The notes: generated from the letters alone by a model not told the origin. A stretch of 64,000 bases of DNA from Methylobacterium terricola (GCF_006151805.1 NZ_VDDA01000005.1:310001-374000), one strand, 5' to 3'. Positions 51,340-60,271 are shown, numbered from the stretch's first letter. Translations and numbers: made by a program.

Positions 51340-52313
51340 GCGGCGCTCCTCGCGCGGCGCAGCCGCGGGTCGAGGGCGGCGTAGGCGAGGTCGACCAGGA
51401 GGTTGATCAGCGTGAACAGGAGCGAGATCAGCACGAGGTAGGCCACCATCACCGGCCGGTCGAGGGAGGTGATCGAGTCGATGATCAGCTTGCCGAGGCC
51501 GGGCCAGGAAAAGATCGTCTCGGTCACGACCGCGAAGGCGACCGTCGAGGCGAATTCGAGCCCGAGCACCGTCACCAGCGGGATCGCGATCAGGCGCAGG
51601 ACGTGGTGGCGCAGGACCGCCCATTCCGACAGGCCCGCCGCGCGGGCGAACTTCACCGTGTCGCCGAGCATGATCTCCAGCGTCCCGGCCCGGGCGAGGC
51701 GGATCATCAGCGCGAGCTTGAACAGCGCGAGGTTGAGCGCCGGCAGCACCAGGTGGGCGAGGCCGTCCAGGGTGAGGAAGCTCCATTCGGTGCCGAGCAC
51801 CCGCACGGTCTCGCCGCGCCCGCCCGCCGGCAGCCAGCCGAGCCAGACCGCGAAGACGAGGATCAGGATCAGGCCGATCCAGAATGTCGGCACCGAGACG
51901 CCGACCACCGAAGCCGCCATCACGGCCCGCGCCGCGGGGCTGCCGGGCCGGTAGCCGGCATACATGCCGAGCGGCACGCCGACCGTCACGGCGATCAGGA
52001 TCGCCGACAGCGTCAGTTCCAGCGTCGCCGGGAGCCGGACCAGGATGAGGTCGAGGACCGGGACGCCGTAGACGAAGGAGCGCCCGAAATCGCCGTGGAG
52101 GAGCCGGTCGAGGAAGCCGAGATATTGCCGCCAGAGCGGCAGATCGAGGCCGTAGCGGGCGATCACCTCGGCCCGCACCGCCTGGCTGGCATCCGGTCCG
52201 ATCAGGACGTCGATCGGGTTGCCGATCGCGTAGACGCCGGCGAAGACCAGCATCGACATCGCCAGCATGACGGTGGCGGCCTGGATGAGGCGCCGGAACA
52301 GGAGCTCGACCAT
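51336..52313 (-). CDS. ABC peptide-type permease, DppB-like
   Basis: 325 residues from ATG 52313 (MVELLFRRLIQAATVMLAMSMLVF), the standard DppB N-terminus. HGDFGRSFVYGVPVLDLIL, SVPTFWIGLILILVFAVWLGWLP and EWAVLRHHVLRLIAIPLVTVLGLEFA fit the family. First gene of the dppBCDF-like operon, starting 165 nt after the DszC-like gene on the same strand, so the enzyme and the transporter probably share a transcript from the operator at 53.8 kb. Confidence 0.93.
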   Translation of the reverse strand: MVELLFRRLIQAATVMLAMSMLVFAGVYAIGNPIDVLIGPDASQAVRAEVIARYGLDLPLWRQYLGFLDRLLHGDFGRSFVYGVPVLDLILVRLPATLELTLSAILIAVTVGVPLGMYAGYRPGSPAARAVMAASVVGVSVPTFWIGLILILVFAVWLGWLPAGGRGETVRVLGTEWSFLTLDGLAHLVLPALNLALFKLALMIRLARAGTLEIMLGDTVKFARAAGLSEWAVLRHHVLRLIAIPLVTVLGLEFASTVAFAVVTETIFSWPGLGKLIIDSITSLDRPVMVAYLVLISLLFTLINLLVDLAYAALDPRLRRARSAA

Positions 52314-52478
52314 GGCCTCGGGGTGAGTGGGACGGGCGATCGGGGCCGGCACCCGGCGCGGCGGGCCCGACCGCCTGACGCGGGAAGCCCGGCCATCATC
52401 GCCAGCCGTCGTGCGCCTGCAAGCGCGGCGCGGCGGTTTTCGCCGCACTGGTGCGCGGCGACATCAGGGGCGGGCCGC

Positions 52479-53702
52479 TCACGCCTCGCCGACGCGGTAC
52501 TGCCGCGGCGGGGCCGCACCGTTGACGGCGAAGTCGCCGACGGTGCGGTCGCGGTAGATGCGGGGGTTGTGCGTCGCGATGGTGCGGGCGTTGCGCCAGT
52601 GCCGGTCGAGGGCGAGGCCGCGCCGGGTCGAGGAGGCGCCGAGCGCGTCGAAGAGCTGCGTCGTGGCGTCGAGCACCAGCCCGGTCACCACCGTCACCGC
52701 CTGGTTGACCTCGACATCGGCCACCGTCGCGGCGACGGCCGCCCCCTCCGGGTCCCCGGACCGGTCGGCCTCCCACACGCGCCCGACCGCCTCCGCCGCC
52801 TTGAGCACGATCGCGCCGGCCGCGTAGGCCGCACCGCGCACCCGGCCGACCACCTGGAGCACCTGCGGGTCGTCGGCGGTACGGGCCGTATTGCCGTGGC
52901 TGTAGACCCGGGTGCGCTCGGCGACGAGGCGGGCGACGTCGCCGGCCGCCGCCCGGCCGATTCCGGCGAGCGTCGCGAGGTGGACGAGCTGGTAGAACGC
53001 CACGGCGTAGCGGAACCGGCCGGGATCGGGGTTCACCCAGGCCGCCTCCACGGCGACGCCCGTGAACCTGGCCGTCCCGCTCGCGGTCAGCGCCTGGCCG
53101 AAGCCGTCCCAGTCGTCCAGCACCTCGACCCCGGCGGCGCGCCGCGGCACCGCGGCGCCGACCGGCTGGCCGGCCTCGTCCACCGCGGCGAGGTGGATCC
53201 AGTCGGAAAAGAGCGAGCCGGTGGTGTAGAACTTGGTGCCGTCGAGCACGTAGGCGTCGCCGCGCCGCTTGAGCACGGTGTCGAAGCTGCCGACCTTGGC
53301 GGTGCCGGTCTCCGAGACGCCGCTGCCGACCGTCTCGCGTGCGGCGATCCGTGGCAGCCACTGGCGGCGCCAGTCCGGATGGGGCGAGTTCAGCACGTCC
53401 TCGGTGAAGCCGAAATGCGCGCGCAGCGCGTTCGTGACGTTGGGATCGCCCTCGGACAGCTCGACCAGGAGCCCGAACAGCTCCGGCAGGCTCGCGCCGT
53501 GCCCGCCCTCGTCGGGCGGCAGCCGCAGGGTGGTGAAACCGGCCTCCTTCAGCGCCGCGAGCTCGGCGTGGGGCAGGCGTCGGTCGTGGTCGCGCGCGGG
53601 CGCACCCGCGCGGATGTCGCGAAAAACCGGCCGGAAACGCTCGGCCAGATTTTCGTAGCGGGCGCTCGGGCCCGCCCCCCAGCCGGCCTGGATCTGCGTC
53701 AT
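52479..53702 (-). CDS. Acyl-CoA-dehydrogenase-fold monooxygenase, DszC/SfnB-like (2)
   Basis: 407 residues from ATG 53702 (a frame to 53777 adds a non-conserved leader that would cross the promoter). FxTLRLPPDEGGHGASLPEL, ETVGSGVSETGTAKVGS (flavin loop), LDGTKFYTTGSLFSDW and the C-terminal DRHWRNARTIATHNPRIYRDRTVGDFAVNG mark the DszC/SfnB group. Shares the HWRN...HNPRIY signature with the paralogue at 43.5 kb. Probably oxygenates an organosulfur compound. A GTTCK-N6-AGAAC site lies 82 nt upstream. Confidence 0.88.
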   Translation of the reverse strand: MTQIQAGWGAGPSARYENLAERFRPVFRDIRAGAPARDHDRRLPHAELAALKEAGFTTLRLPPDEGGHGASLPELFGLLVELSEGDPNVTNALRAHFGFTEDVLNSPHPDWRRQWLPRIAARETVGSGVSETGTAKVGSFDTVLKRRGDAYVLDGTKFYTTGSLFSDWIHLAAVDEAGQPVGAAVPRRAAGVEVLDDWDGFGQALTASGTARFTGVAVEAAWVNPDPGRFRYAVAFYQLVHLATLAGIGRAAAGDVARLVAERTRVYSHGNTARTADDPQVLQVVGRVRGAAYAAGAIVLKAAEAVGRVWEADRSGDPEGAAVAATVADVEVNQAVTVVTGLVLDATTQLFDALGASSTRRGLALDRHWRNARTIATHNPRIYRDRTVGDFAVNGAAPPRQYRVGEA

Positions 53703-53783
53703 CTCGATCGTCCCATCCTGTCGGCCGGCGCTTCCCGCTCGGGATCCCGTCAGGCCGAACCTTGCGCCGGCCCCCACGCACGC

Positions 53784-53799
53784 GTTCTTTTAAGAGAAC
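53784..53799 (-). promoter_or_regulatory. GTTCK-N6-AGAAC operator, copy 1 (DszC-like gene 2)
   Basis: GTTCTTTTAAGAGAAC; with the flanking bases the arms CGTTCT/AGAACG are perfect. Lies 82 nt before the minus-strand DszC-like gene, in an AT-richer patch that probably contains the promoter. One of four such sites in the region. Confidence 0.7.
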
Positions 53800-53952
53800 G
53801 AACGGGAGGCAATCGGCTCTGCAATAGGGATCTTTTCGCCGGAGGCAGCGTGCCAGGCAAGCATTGATGATCGGGGACACAGCTGTTTTAACGCTTTCGG
53901 AATATTCATGCTGTGCCGGAGCGGCTGTAAAGAAGCACTCTTTCGATCCTGT

Positions 53953-53981
53953 CGTTCTACAAAAAGAACATTCTCGTTGAC
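53953..53981 (+). promoter_or_regulatory. GTTCK-N6-AGAAC operator, copy 2, in a 29-bp conserved block (MetQ-like gene)
   Basis: The core GTTCTACAAAAAGAAC occupies 53954-53969 and is followed by ATTCTCGTTGAC. The 29 bases match the reverse complement of 61759-61787 at 27 positions. The block ends 52 nt before the start of the MetQ-like gene. The 330-nt gap 53703-54033 holds this, copy 1 and no gene. Confidence 0.75.
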
Positions 53982-54033
53982 AGGGGCCGGGGCGCGGCCG
54001 AGCCTGTCGCCTCTCCCCTCACCGGAACTCACG

Positions 54034-54906
54034 ATGATCGCCGATCCGCCCTTTGATCGTCCGCGCGGCCGTCCCCTTGTCGCCACCCTGCTCGGGCTGG
54101 TCGCCCTGCTCGCGACCGCCGCCGCTCCGGCCCTCGCCCAATCGGGCACCCCCATCACGGCGTCGATCGAGACACGCGACCTGCGGGTCGGCTTCACGCC
54201 GGGGCCCTACGAGGATGCGTTCAAGGCCGGCGCCGCGCCTGTCCTCGGCGCGCAGGGCTACCGCATCGCCTACGCCCATTTCAGCACCGGGCTCGAGGTC
54301 AACAAGGCGGTGGCCTTCGACGAGATCGACGCCAACGTGATGCAGCACAGCGTCTACCTGAAGGCCTACAACGAGCGGAACGGCACCGACCTCGTCGGCA
54401 TCGTGCAGGTGCCGACGCCGCCGATGGGGCTCTACTCGCGCAAGCACAGGACGCTCTCGGCCGTGCGCCCGGGCGCGACCGTCGCGGTGCCGAACGATCC
54501 GGTGAACCTGGAGCGGGCGCTCAAGATCCTGCGCGACGCCGGCTGGATCGGGCTCAAAGCCAATGCCAACCCGGTCGACGTCACCGAGCTCGACGTGACC
54601 GCGAATCCGAGCGGCATCCGCATCGTGCCGCTGGAGGCCGCCCAGGCGCCGCGCGCCCTCGACGACGTCGACTTCGCGGCGATCCAGGGCAACTTCGCGA
54701 TCTTCAGCGGCCTCAAGCTCACCGAGGCCCTGGCGCTCGAGACGATGACTGCTCCTTACATCAACGTGGTGGCGGTGCGCCGCGTCCACGCGGAAACGCC
54801 GTGGGCGAAGGCGATCGTGGCGGCCTACCGCTCGGACGCGTTCCAGGCGGCGATCCGGGCCGACCGCTTCTACGACGGCTTCACCCTGCCGGACTATTTC
54901 CGCTGA
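54034..54906 (+). CDS. NlpA/MetQ-family substrate-binding protein
   Basis: 290 residues with a signal peptide (LVATLLGLVALLATAAAPALAQ) and the NlpA pattern: LRVGFTPGPYEDAFKAG, DANVMQHSVYLKAYN, VAVPNDPVNLERALKIL, AAIQGNFAIFSGL. Relatives bind methionine, its oxides or other sulfur compounds. No MetN/MetI genes are visible, so it may borrow another transporter. Followed after 36 nt by an LLM monooxygenase gene, supporting an organosulfur ligand. Confidence 0.87.
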   Translation: MIADPPFDRPRGRPLVATLLGLVALLATAAAPALAQSGTPITASIETRDLRVGFTPGPYEDAFKAGAAPVLGAQGYRIAYAHFSTGLEVNKAVAFDEIDANVMQHSVYLKAYNERNGTDLVGIVQVPTPPMGLYSRKHRTLSAVRPGATVAVPNDPVNLERALKILRDAGWIGLKANANPVDVTELDVTANPSGIRIVPLEAAQAPRALDDVDFAAIQGNFAIFSGLKLTEALALETMTAPYINVVAVRRVHAETPWAKAIVAAYRSDAFQAAIRADRFYDGFTLPDYFR

Positions 54907-54942
54907 TTCCGCGCCCGTGATCCCGCACCTGGAGGCCTCCTC

Positions 54943-56328
54943 ATGACGAAGCCGATCCGCGTCAACGGGTTCGCGATCCACAGCCCGGTCCATCTCTCGC
55001 CCGGCCTGTGGACCCACCCGCGCGACCGCTCGCTGGAGTTCAACACGCTGGGCTACTGGACCGACGTGGCCCGGCTCCTCGAACGCGGCCTGTTCGAGAC
55101 CCTGTTCATCGCCGACGGCATCGGCATCCACGACGTCTATGGCGGCACGGCCGCGGCGGCCCTGCGCCGCGCCGCCCAGGTGCCGAAATACGATCCGATG
55201 CTGCTCGTCTCCGCCATGGCGGCGGTGACGGAGCATCTCGGCTTCGGCATCACCGCCTCGGTCTCCTACGAGCCGCCCTTCACCCTGGCGCGGCGCTTCT
55301 CGACCCTCGACCATCTCACGGAGGGGCGCATCGCCTGGAACGTCGTCACCGGCTACTCGGCGGCGGCCTCGCGGGCGGTAGGCCGCCCCGGAATCACCGC
55401 CCACGACACTCGCTACGACATCGCCGACGAGTTCCTCGACGTGGTCTACCGCCTCTGGGAGGAGAGCTGGGAGGACGGCGCGGTGTTGCGCGACCGGGAG
55501 CGCGGCCTGTTCGCCGATCCCTCAAAGATCCACCGCATCGAGCACACGGGCGAGCATTTCCGGATGGAGGGCATCCACCTCGTCGATCCCTCGCCGCAGC
55601 GCACGCCGTTCCTGTTCCAGGCCGGCGCCTCGAACCGCGGCCGCGACTTCGCCGCCGCGCATGCCGAGGCGGTGTTCCTGAGCGACCCATCGAAGGCCGC
55701 CATCAAAGCGACCGTGGCCGACACCCGCCGCCGTGCCGCCGCCCGGGGGCGCGATCCCGCCGGGATCCTGTTCTTCGCCCTGATGACGGTGATCGTCGGG
55801 CGCACCGAGGCGGAGGCGCACGACAAGCACCGCGACTACCTCGCCCACGTCGATCCGGAAGGCGCGCTCGCCCTGTTCTCGGGCTGGACCGGCATCGACC
55901 TCGCGCCCTACGACCTCGACGATCCGTTCCCGGTGATCCGGAAGGACAACGCGGTCGCCTCGCTGGTCGAGTCCTTCGCCCGCGCGGAGAAGGCCTGGAC
56001 GATCCGCGAGATCGTCACCCACAACGCCATCGGCGGGCGCGGCCCGGTCCTGGTCGGCTCGGCCGCGCAGGTGGCCGACGCCCTGGAGGCCTGGATGGAC
56101 GAGACCGACATCGACGGCTTCAACCTGAGCTACGCGGTGACGCCCGAGGGCTACGGCGACTTCATCGACCTCGTCGTGCCGGAGTTGCAAAGCCGCGGCC
56201 GCTACAAGACCGCTTACGCGCCGGGCCCTCTCCGGGAGAAGGTGTTCGGGTCTGGCCGCCGGCTGCTGCCTGGGAGCCATCCGGCGGCACGGTTCCGGCG
56301 GGGGGTGGAACAGGGGATCGAGGCGTAG
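54943..56328 (+). CDS. LLM-class flavin monooxygenase, NtaA/SnaA/DszA family (2)
   Basis: 461 residues: VNGFAIHSPVHLSPGLW at the N-terminus, FIADGIGIHDVYGGTAAAAL, TLDHLTEGRIAWNVVTGYS, FLFQAGASNRGRDFAAAHAEAVF, and TDIDGFNLSYAVTPEGYGDFI at the C-terminal half, all typical. Likely cleaves a C-S bond in the ligand of the binding protein encoded before it. GGAGG lies 8 nt before ATG 54943. The gene ends at a perfect 14-bp hairpin. Confidence 0.9.
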   Translation: MTKPIRVNGFAIHSPVHLSPGLWTHPRDRSLEFNTLGYWTDVARLLERGLFETLFIADGIGIHDVYGGTAAAALRRAAQVPKYDPMLLVSAMAAVTEHLGFGITASVSYEPPFTLARRFSTLDHLTEGRIAWNVVTGYSAAASRAVGRPGITAHDTRYDIADEFLDVVYRLWEESWEDGAVLRDRERGLFADPSKIHRIEHTGEHFRMEGIHLVDPSPQRTPFLFQAGASNRGRDFAAAHAEAVFLSDPSKAAIKATVADTRRRAAARGRDPAGILFFALMTVIVGRTEAEAHDKHRDYLAHVDPEGALALFSGWTGIDLAPYDLDDPFPVIRKDNAVASLVESFARAEKAWTIREIVTHNAIGGRGPVLVGSAAQVADALEAWMDETDIDGFNLSYAVTPEGYGDFIDLVVPELQSRGRYKTAYAPGPLREKVFGSGRRLLPGSHPAARFRRGVEQGIEA

Positions 56329-56352
56329 GGCGTCGAAGACCCCAGAGGGAAG

Positions 56353-56384
56353 GACAGCGTCACGGCCCAAGCCGTGACGCTGTC
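56353..56384. terminator. Bidirectional terminator hairpin
   Basis: GACAGCGTCACGGC, loop CCAA, GCCGTGACGCTGTC: a perfect 14-bp stem 24 nt after the LLM gene stop and 35 nt from the stop of the convergent cytochrome gene. Position between convergent units and strength fit a shared terminator, though a T-run is lacking. Confidence 0.75.
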
Positions 56385-56419
56385 TCGTGCCGTCGGCGTC
56401 CCGCCGCTCCAGGCACCCT

Positions 56420-56971
56420 TCAAGGCCTCTGCACGTCCGGCCGGGCATCCGGCACGAAGCCGGCCCGGTTCGGCATCGCGACGGCAGGCAGGCTCCTCGC
56501 GTCGAGGACGGCATCCGCCGGCACGATCCCGTTGAGGTGCAGGAGGTAGGCCGAGACCGCGTAGACCTCGGCATCGGACAGGGATTGCGGCGCGTCGAAC
56601 GGCATCGCCCGGCGGACGTAATCGAACAACGTCGTGGCGGTGGGCCAGAAGCTGCCGACCGTGCGCACGGGCTTGGCTGTCGCAAGCGTGCCCTGCCCGC
56701 CGACCAGCCGGTCGGCCGCCCCGCCCTGGCCGGTCTCGCCGTGGCAGGCGGCGCAGCGGGCGGCGAAGACCGCGCGGCCCTCCGCGACGCTGCCATGGCC
56801 GGGCGGCAGCCCGGCGCCGTCGGGGCGCACGTCGATGTTCCAGGCGGCAATCGCGTCCGGCGTCGCGGGCCGGCCGAGGCGGTGAGGGCCAAGGGGATCG
56901 GCCGAGGCCGCGCCTGTGAGGATCAAGCAAGCCGCGCCGACGGCGGCTCCCGAGACAATCTCACGCCACAT
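56420..56971 (-). CDS. c-type cytochrome subunit of a sulfite dehydrogenase
   Basis: 183 residues from ATG 56971, with a signal peptide (IVSGAAVGAACLILTGAASA) and a single haem motif CAACH (C73, C76, H77); MPFDAPQSLSD supplies the probable axial Met, as in SoxD/SorB-type cytochromes. Its start overlaps the end of the molybdopterin gene by 11 nt. Accepts electrons from the sulfite-oxidising subunit in the periplasm. Confidence 0.88.
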   Translation of the reverse strand: MWREIVSGAAVGAACLILTGAASADPLGPHRLGRPATPDAIAAWNIDVRPDGAGLPPGHGSVAEGRAVFAARCAACHGETGQGGAADRLVGGQGTLATAKPVRTVGSFWPTATTLFDYVRRAMPFDAPQSLSDAEVYAVSAYLLHLNGIVPADAVLDARSLPAVAMPNRAGFVPDARPDVQRP

Positions 56972-58199
56972 GCCGCACGCTCCCGCCGGCCGCGACCTGC
57001 CAGCCATAGATGCCGTTGAAGTGGTAGATCGAGTTCGTGCCGCGGGCGGCGACCAGCGCCTCGCGGGTCGGCTGGCGATAGCCGGTCTCGTCGGTGGCAC
57101 GGCTCTGGATCAGGGCCGGACCGCCGTCCCAGCGCCAGGGCAGGCGGAAACGGGTGAGGCAGCGCGACAGCACCGGCTCCTGCAAGGCGGCCGGGCGCCA
57201 GGAGACGCCGCCATCGACCGAGACCTCGACCCCGGTGATGCGTCCCCGGCCCGACCAGGCGAGGCCCGAGATCTCGTAGGCCCCCGGCTCCTTGAGCTGG
57301 TGCCCGCCGGACGGCGTGGTGACGACGGACTTCGCCTCCATGGTGAAGGTGAACTGGCGTGCCGTGCCGTCGGGCATCAGGTCGGTGTATTTCGAGGTCT
57401 CCTCGCGGGTCTGGAACGGCCGGTCGCCGAGCTTGATCCGGCGCAGCCACTTGATGCTGAGGTTGCCTTCGAGGCCGGGCAAGAACAGCCGCAAGGGGTA
57501 TCCCTGCTCCGGTCGCAGAGCCTCGCCGTTCTGGGCGTAGGCCAGGATCGCGCCGTCGAGGGCCGAGAGCGGCAGGCTGCGGGTCATCGCGGCGGCATCC
57601 GCCCCTTCCGCCAGCAGCCAGGTGGCGTCCGGCCTGACACCGACCTCGTCGAGGAGCGTGGCGAGCTCGACGCCGGTCCACTCGGCGCAGCTGAGGAGCC
57701 CGTGGGTGTCCTGAACCGTCCAGGCCGGGTTGGTTGTCTGCCAGGCCGGGGTGTTGCCCGAGCATTCGAGAAAGTGCAGCCGCGACACGCTGGGGAAGCG
57801 GGCGAGGTCGTCCATGGTGAGGATCAGGGGCCGCGCGACGAGGCCGTGCACCACCAGGCGGTGCTGCTCGGGATCGATCGCCGGCACGCCGCCGTGGTGG
57901 CGCTCGAAATGCAGCCCGTTCGGGGTGATCGTGCCGTGGAGGTGCTGGAGCGGCGTGCCGGTCGAGGCGGCGCCCGGGAAGGCCGGGGCCGTGCGCGGCT
58001 TGCGGGCCAGACGCTCGAAGGACGAGGGCACGCCGTAGCCGGGGCTGGCGACGCCCCTGCCCGGCTCGCGGGTCCAGATTGGAACCTGGAGTGCCGGGAC
58101 CTGCAGCGGCCCCTCGGCGGCGAGCGCGCTGCCGCTGACGCCAAGCGCCCCGGCGAGGAAGCTCCGGCGCCCGAAGAGCGGGACGGAGGATGGTGGCAT
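56961..58199 (-). CDS. Molybdopterin sulfite dehydrogenase subunit (SoxC/SorA-like)
   Basis: 412 residues with a Tat signal (LFGRRSFLAGALGVSGSALA). The molybdenum ligand Cys146 is visible in HFLECSGNTPAW, and HGTITPNGLHFERHHGGVPAID, YAQNGEALRPEQGYPLRL and GNLSIKWLRRIKLG belong to the oxidoreductase fold; an Ig-like dimerisation domain follows (GVEVSVDGGVSWR). Oxidises sulfite to sulfate in the periplasm. Placed among desulfonating enzymes, it probably detoxifies sulfite released from organosulfur compounds. Confidence 0.9.
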   Translation of the reverse strand: MPPSSVPLFGRRSFLAGALGVSGSALAAEGPLQVPALQVPIWTREPGRGVASPGYGVPSSFERLARKPRTAPAFPGAASTGTPLQHLHGTITPNGLHFERHHGGVPAIDPEQHRLVVHGLVARPLILTMDDLARFPSVSRLHFLECSGNTPAWQTTNPAWTVQDTHGLLSCAEWTGVELATLLDEVGVRPDATWLLAEGADAAAMTRSLPLSALDGAILAYAQNGEALRPEQGYPLRLFLPGLEGNLSIKWLRRIKLGDRPFQTREETSKYTDLMPDGTARQFTFTMEAKSVVTTPSGGHQLKEPGAYEISGLAWSGRGRITGVEVSVDGGVSWRPAALQEPVLSRCLTRFRLPWRWDGGPALIQSRATDETGYRQPTREALVAARGTNSIYHFNGIYGWQVAAGGSVRHVA

Positions 58200-58223
58200 G
58201 GGAAACACTCCTTCATACCCTCG

Positions 58224-58255
58224 CGCCTTGGCATCGACGCGTCGATGCCAAGGCG
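58224..58255. repeat. 32-bp perfect palindrome
   Basis: Perfectly self-complementary over 32 bases (half-site CGCCTTGGCATCGACG), centred at 58239/58240, 25 nt before the start of the sulfite dehydrogenase gene and directly after the ATPase relic. It could be a terminator of the LLM/relic transcript, an operator, or a scar of a mobile element. No other copy is in the window. Confidence 0.7.
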
Positions 58256-58416
58256 TCCGGCGCATCAGCGCCGGCGCCCGTTCGGGCTTGCCTTGCGCAG
58301 CCGAACGGATCCGTTCGACGGCGCGGCGGTGTCGGACGGCGTGCCAGCGGAGGAGCCGGCCGCGAGCGAGGCGGCGGTGACAGTGAGCAGGACGCCGCGC
58401 ATCTCCAGATCGGACG

Positions 58417-58647
58417 CCCGTCATGGCGCACTGCGCCGTCATGGGCGGGATCGAGCCCGGCGACGATACGCAGGAGCGTCGACGTCCCGCAGCCGCTCGC
58501 CCCCACGATGGTGACGAACTCGCCCGGAGCAACGCTGAGGTCGATGCCGTCGCGGGCCCGCAGGGGCCGGCCGTCGACGGTGAAGTCCGTCGCCCCGCGG
58601 GCGATCGCGCTCCGGCTGTCCGGCGTGAGGCGCGCTCCGCGTGTCAC
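58417..58647 (-). pseudogene. Truncated ABC ATPase relic (SsuB/TauB type)
   Basis: From GTG 58647, overlapping the LLM gene stop by 4 nt, about 77 residues resemble the N-terminus of an SsuB-like ATPase: [19 protein letters not shown], then [20 protein letters not shown] and [11 protein letters not shown]. The Walker A Lys is Thr (GCGTST) and everything after residue 77, including Q-loop, signature and Walker B, is lost. The frame stays open to 58213 without similarity. So it cannot work as an ATPase; it is the leftover of a transporter operon. The rest of the gap to 58200 contains the 32-bp palindrome only. Confidence 0.75.
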
Positions 58648-60008
58648 TCGGCTGCCTCGCGGCCGGTGGTCCGGGCGCGGATGCGGTGGGGCGGGCGGCG
58701 CACCCTGAGATGCTCGCGCAGGGTCCGGCCGGCATACTCGGTCCGGAACAGGCCGCGGCGCTGCAATTCGGGGATGAGCAAAGTCGCCACGTCGTCGAGC
58801 CCGGTCGGCAGGATCGGCGGCATGATGTTGAAGCCGTCGGCGCCGTAGGCCTCGAAGCGCTCCTGGAGCGCGTCGGCGACGTCGGAGGCGGTGCCGACGA
58901 GCGTCCAGTGCCCGCGGGCTCCGGCGATCCGTAGATAGAGGTCGCGGATCGACAGGGTCTCGCGCCGCGCCAGCGCCACCAGCAGCGCCTGCCGGCTCTT
59001 GCCCCCGTTCGTCTCCGGCACGTCCGGCACCGGCCCGTCCTCCGGGTAGCCCGCGAGGTCGATGCCGAGCATCCGCTCGAGGAGCGAGCGGCCGACCACC
59101 GGATGAACCAGGGCCTGCACGGCGTCGTACTTGTCCTGCGCCTCCGCCCGCGTGCGGCCGAGGAACGGCATCGCGCCCGGCATGATCTTGAGGTCGTCCG
59201 GCGCCCGGCCGTGGCCGGCCAGCCGCCCCTTCACGTCGGCATAGAACGCGACCGCGTCCTCCAGCGTGCCTTGCGCCGTGAAGATCACCTCGGCGGTGCG
59301 CGCGGCGAGCGCCTTGCCGGCCTCGGAGGAGCCGGCCTGCACCACCACCGGGTGCCCCTGCGGCGGACGCGGCACGTTGAGGGGGCCGCGGACGGAAAAG
59401 TGCTCGCCCCGGTGGCCGAGCACGTGGAGCTTGGCGGGATCGAAGAACAGGCCCTCGTCCTTGTCGCGGACGAAGGCGTCGTCCTCGTAGGTGTCCCAGA
59501 GCCCGGTGACGACGTCGACGAACTCCTCCGCTCGGTCGTAGCGGCGGGCATGGGCGAGGTGGGCGTCGCGGCCGAAATTCCACGCCTCGCGCTCGTCGGC
59601 CGAGGTGACGAGGTTCCAGCCGGCCCGGCCGCCGCTCAGGTGGTCGAGCGAGGCGAACTTGCGCGCGACGTGGAACGGCTCGTTGTAGGTGGTCGAGGCG
59701 GTGGCCACGAGGCCGATGCGCTCGGTCACCGCCGAGAGATGCGAGAGCAGGGTCAGCGGCTCGAACTGGCCGACGTAGCGGGTCGCCGTGCGGCTGAGCG
59801 CGTCGATGTCGTCGCCCCGGATGCTGACGCCGTCGGCGAGGAAGATCAGGTCGAACTTCGCGGCTTCCGCGACCTGCGCGAGGCGCCGGTAATGGCCTGG
59901 GTCGATGCCGGCATCGGCCTTGGCGTCCGGATGGCGCCAGGCGGCGACGTGGTGGCCGCCCGGATACAGGAAGGCGCCGAGATGCAGGGTGTCGTCGCGA
60001 CGCGCCAT
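58644..60008 (-). CDS. LLM-class flavin monooxygenase, NtaA/SnaA/DszA family (3)
   Basis: 454 residues from ATG 60008; a frame to 60089 would cross the AT-rich promoter. [78 protein letters not shown] and [17 protein letters not shown] identify the family. Third member of this family in the window. Its transcript once led into an ABC ATPase (now a relic), so it was probably part of a sulfonate-type uptake and cleavage operon. Confidence 0.9.
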   Translation of the reverse strand: MARRDDTLHLGAFLYPGGHHVAAWRHPDAKADAGIDPGHYRRLAQVAEAAKFDLIFLADGVSIRGDDIDALSRTATRYVGQFEPLTLLSHLSAVTERIGLVATASTTYNEPFHVARKFASLDHLSGGRAGWNLVTSADEREAWNFGRDAHLAHARRYDRAEEFVDVVTGLWDTYEDDAFVRDKDEGLFFDPAKLHVLGHRGEHFSVRGPLNVPRPPQGHPVVVQAGSSEAGKALAARTAEVIFTAQGTLEDAVAFYADVKGRLAGHGRAPDDLKIMPGAMPFLGRTRAEAQDKYDAVQALVHPVVGRSLLERMLGIDLAGYPEDGPVPDVPETNGGKSRQALLVALARRETLSIRDLYLRIAGARGHWTLVGTASDVADALQERFEAYGADGFNIMPPILPTGLDDVATLLIPELQRRGLFRTEYAGRTLREHLRVRRPPHRIRARTTGREAAE

Positions 60009-60084
60009 GTCGTCAGCCTCGTAAGCCGTCTGCCTCGCTCGTAGAACCGCGGATCGCACCCACCGGTCGCAGCGGTCTCGCGGT

Positions 60085-60125
60085 TTCAATCTATTTAGTC
60101 AATAATTTTCATGTACTATAGAGAG
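60085..60125. promoter_or_regulatory. AT-rich divergent promoter region, LLM (3) / Rrf2
   Basis: A patch of about 40 nt with high A+T (cggtttcaatctatttagtc at its left end, catgtactatag at its right) in the 263-nt gap between the divergent LLM and Rrf2 genes. The outer CTAT...ATAG tetramers form a weak dyad 31 nt long. Likely holds both promoters and perhaps the Rrf2 site. Confidence 0.4.
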
Positions 60126-60271
60126 AGGCGAAGGCCGCTGGCACCCTGCGGCCTCCCGCACCGCCATCTCCCTGGGAGGAAGTCTACCCAGCCAGTCGAC
60201 AAATCCCCATCTCTCCGGCACCGCTTGCCGGCCCGCCTCTTCCGCAGACCCCCGTCACACGCAGGACGACG

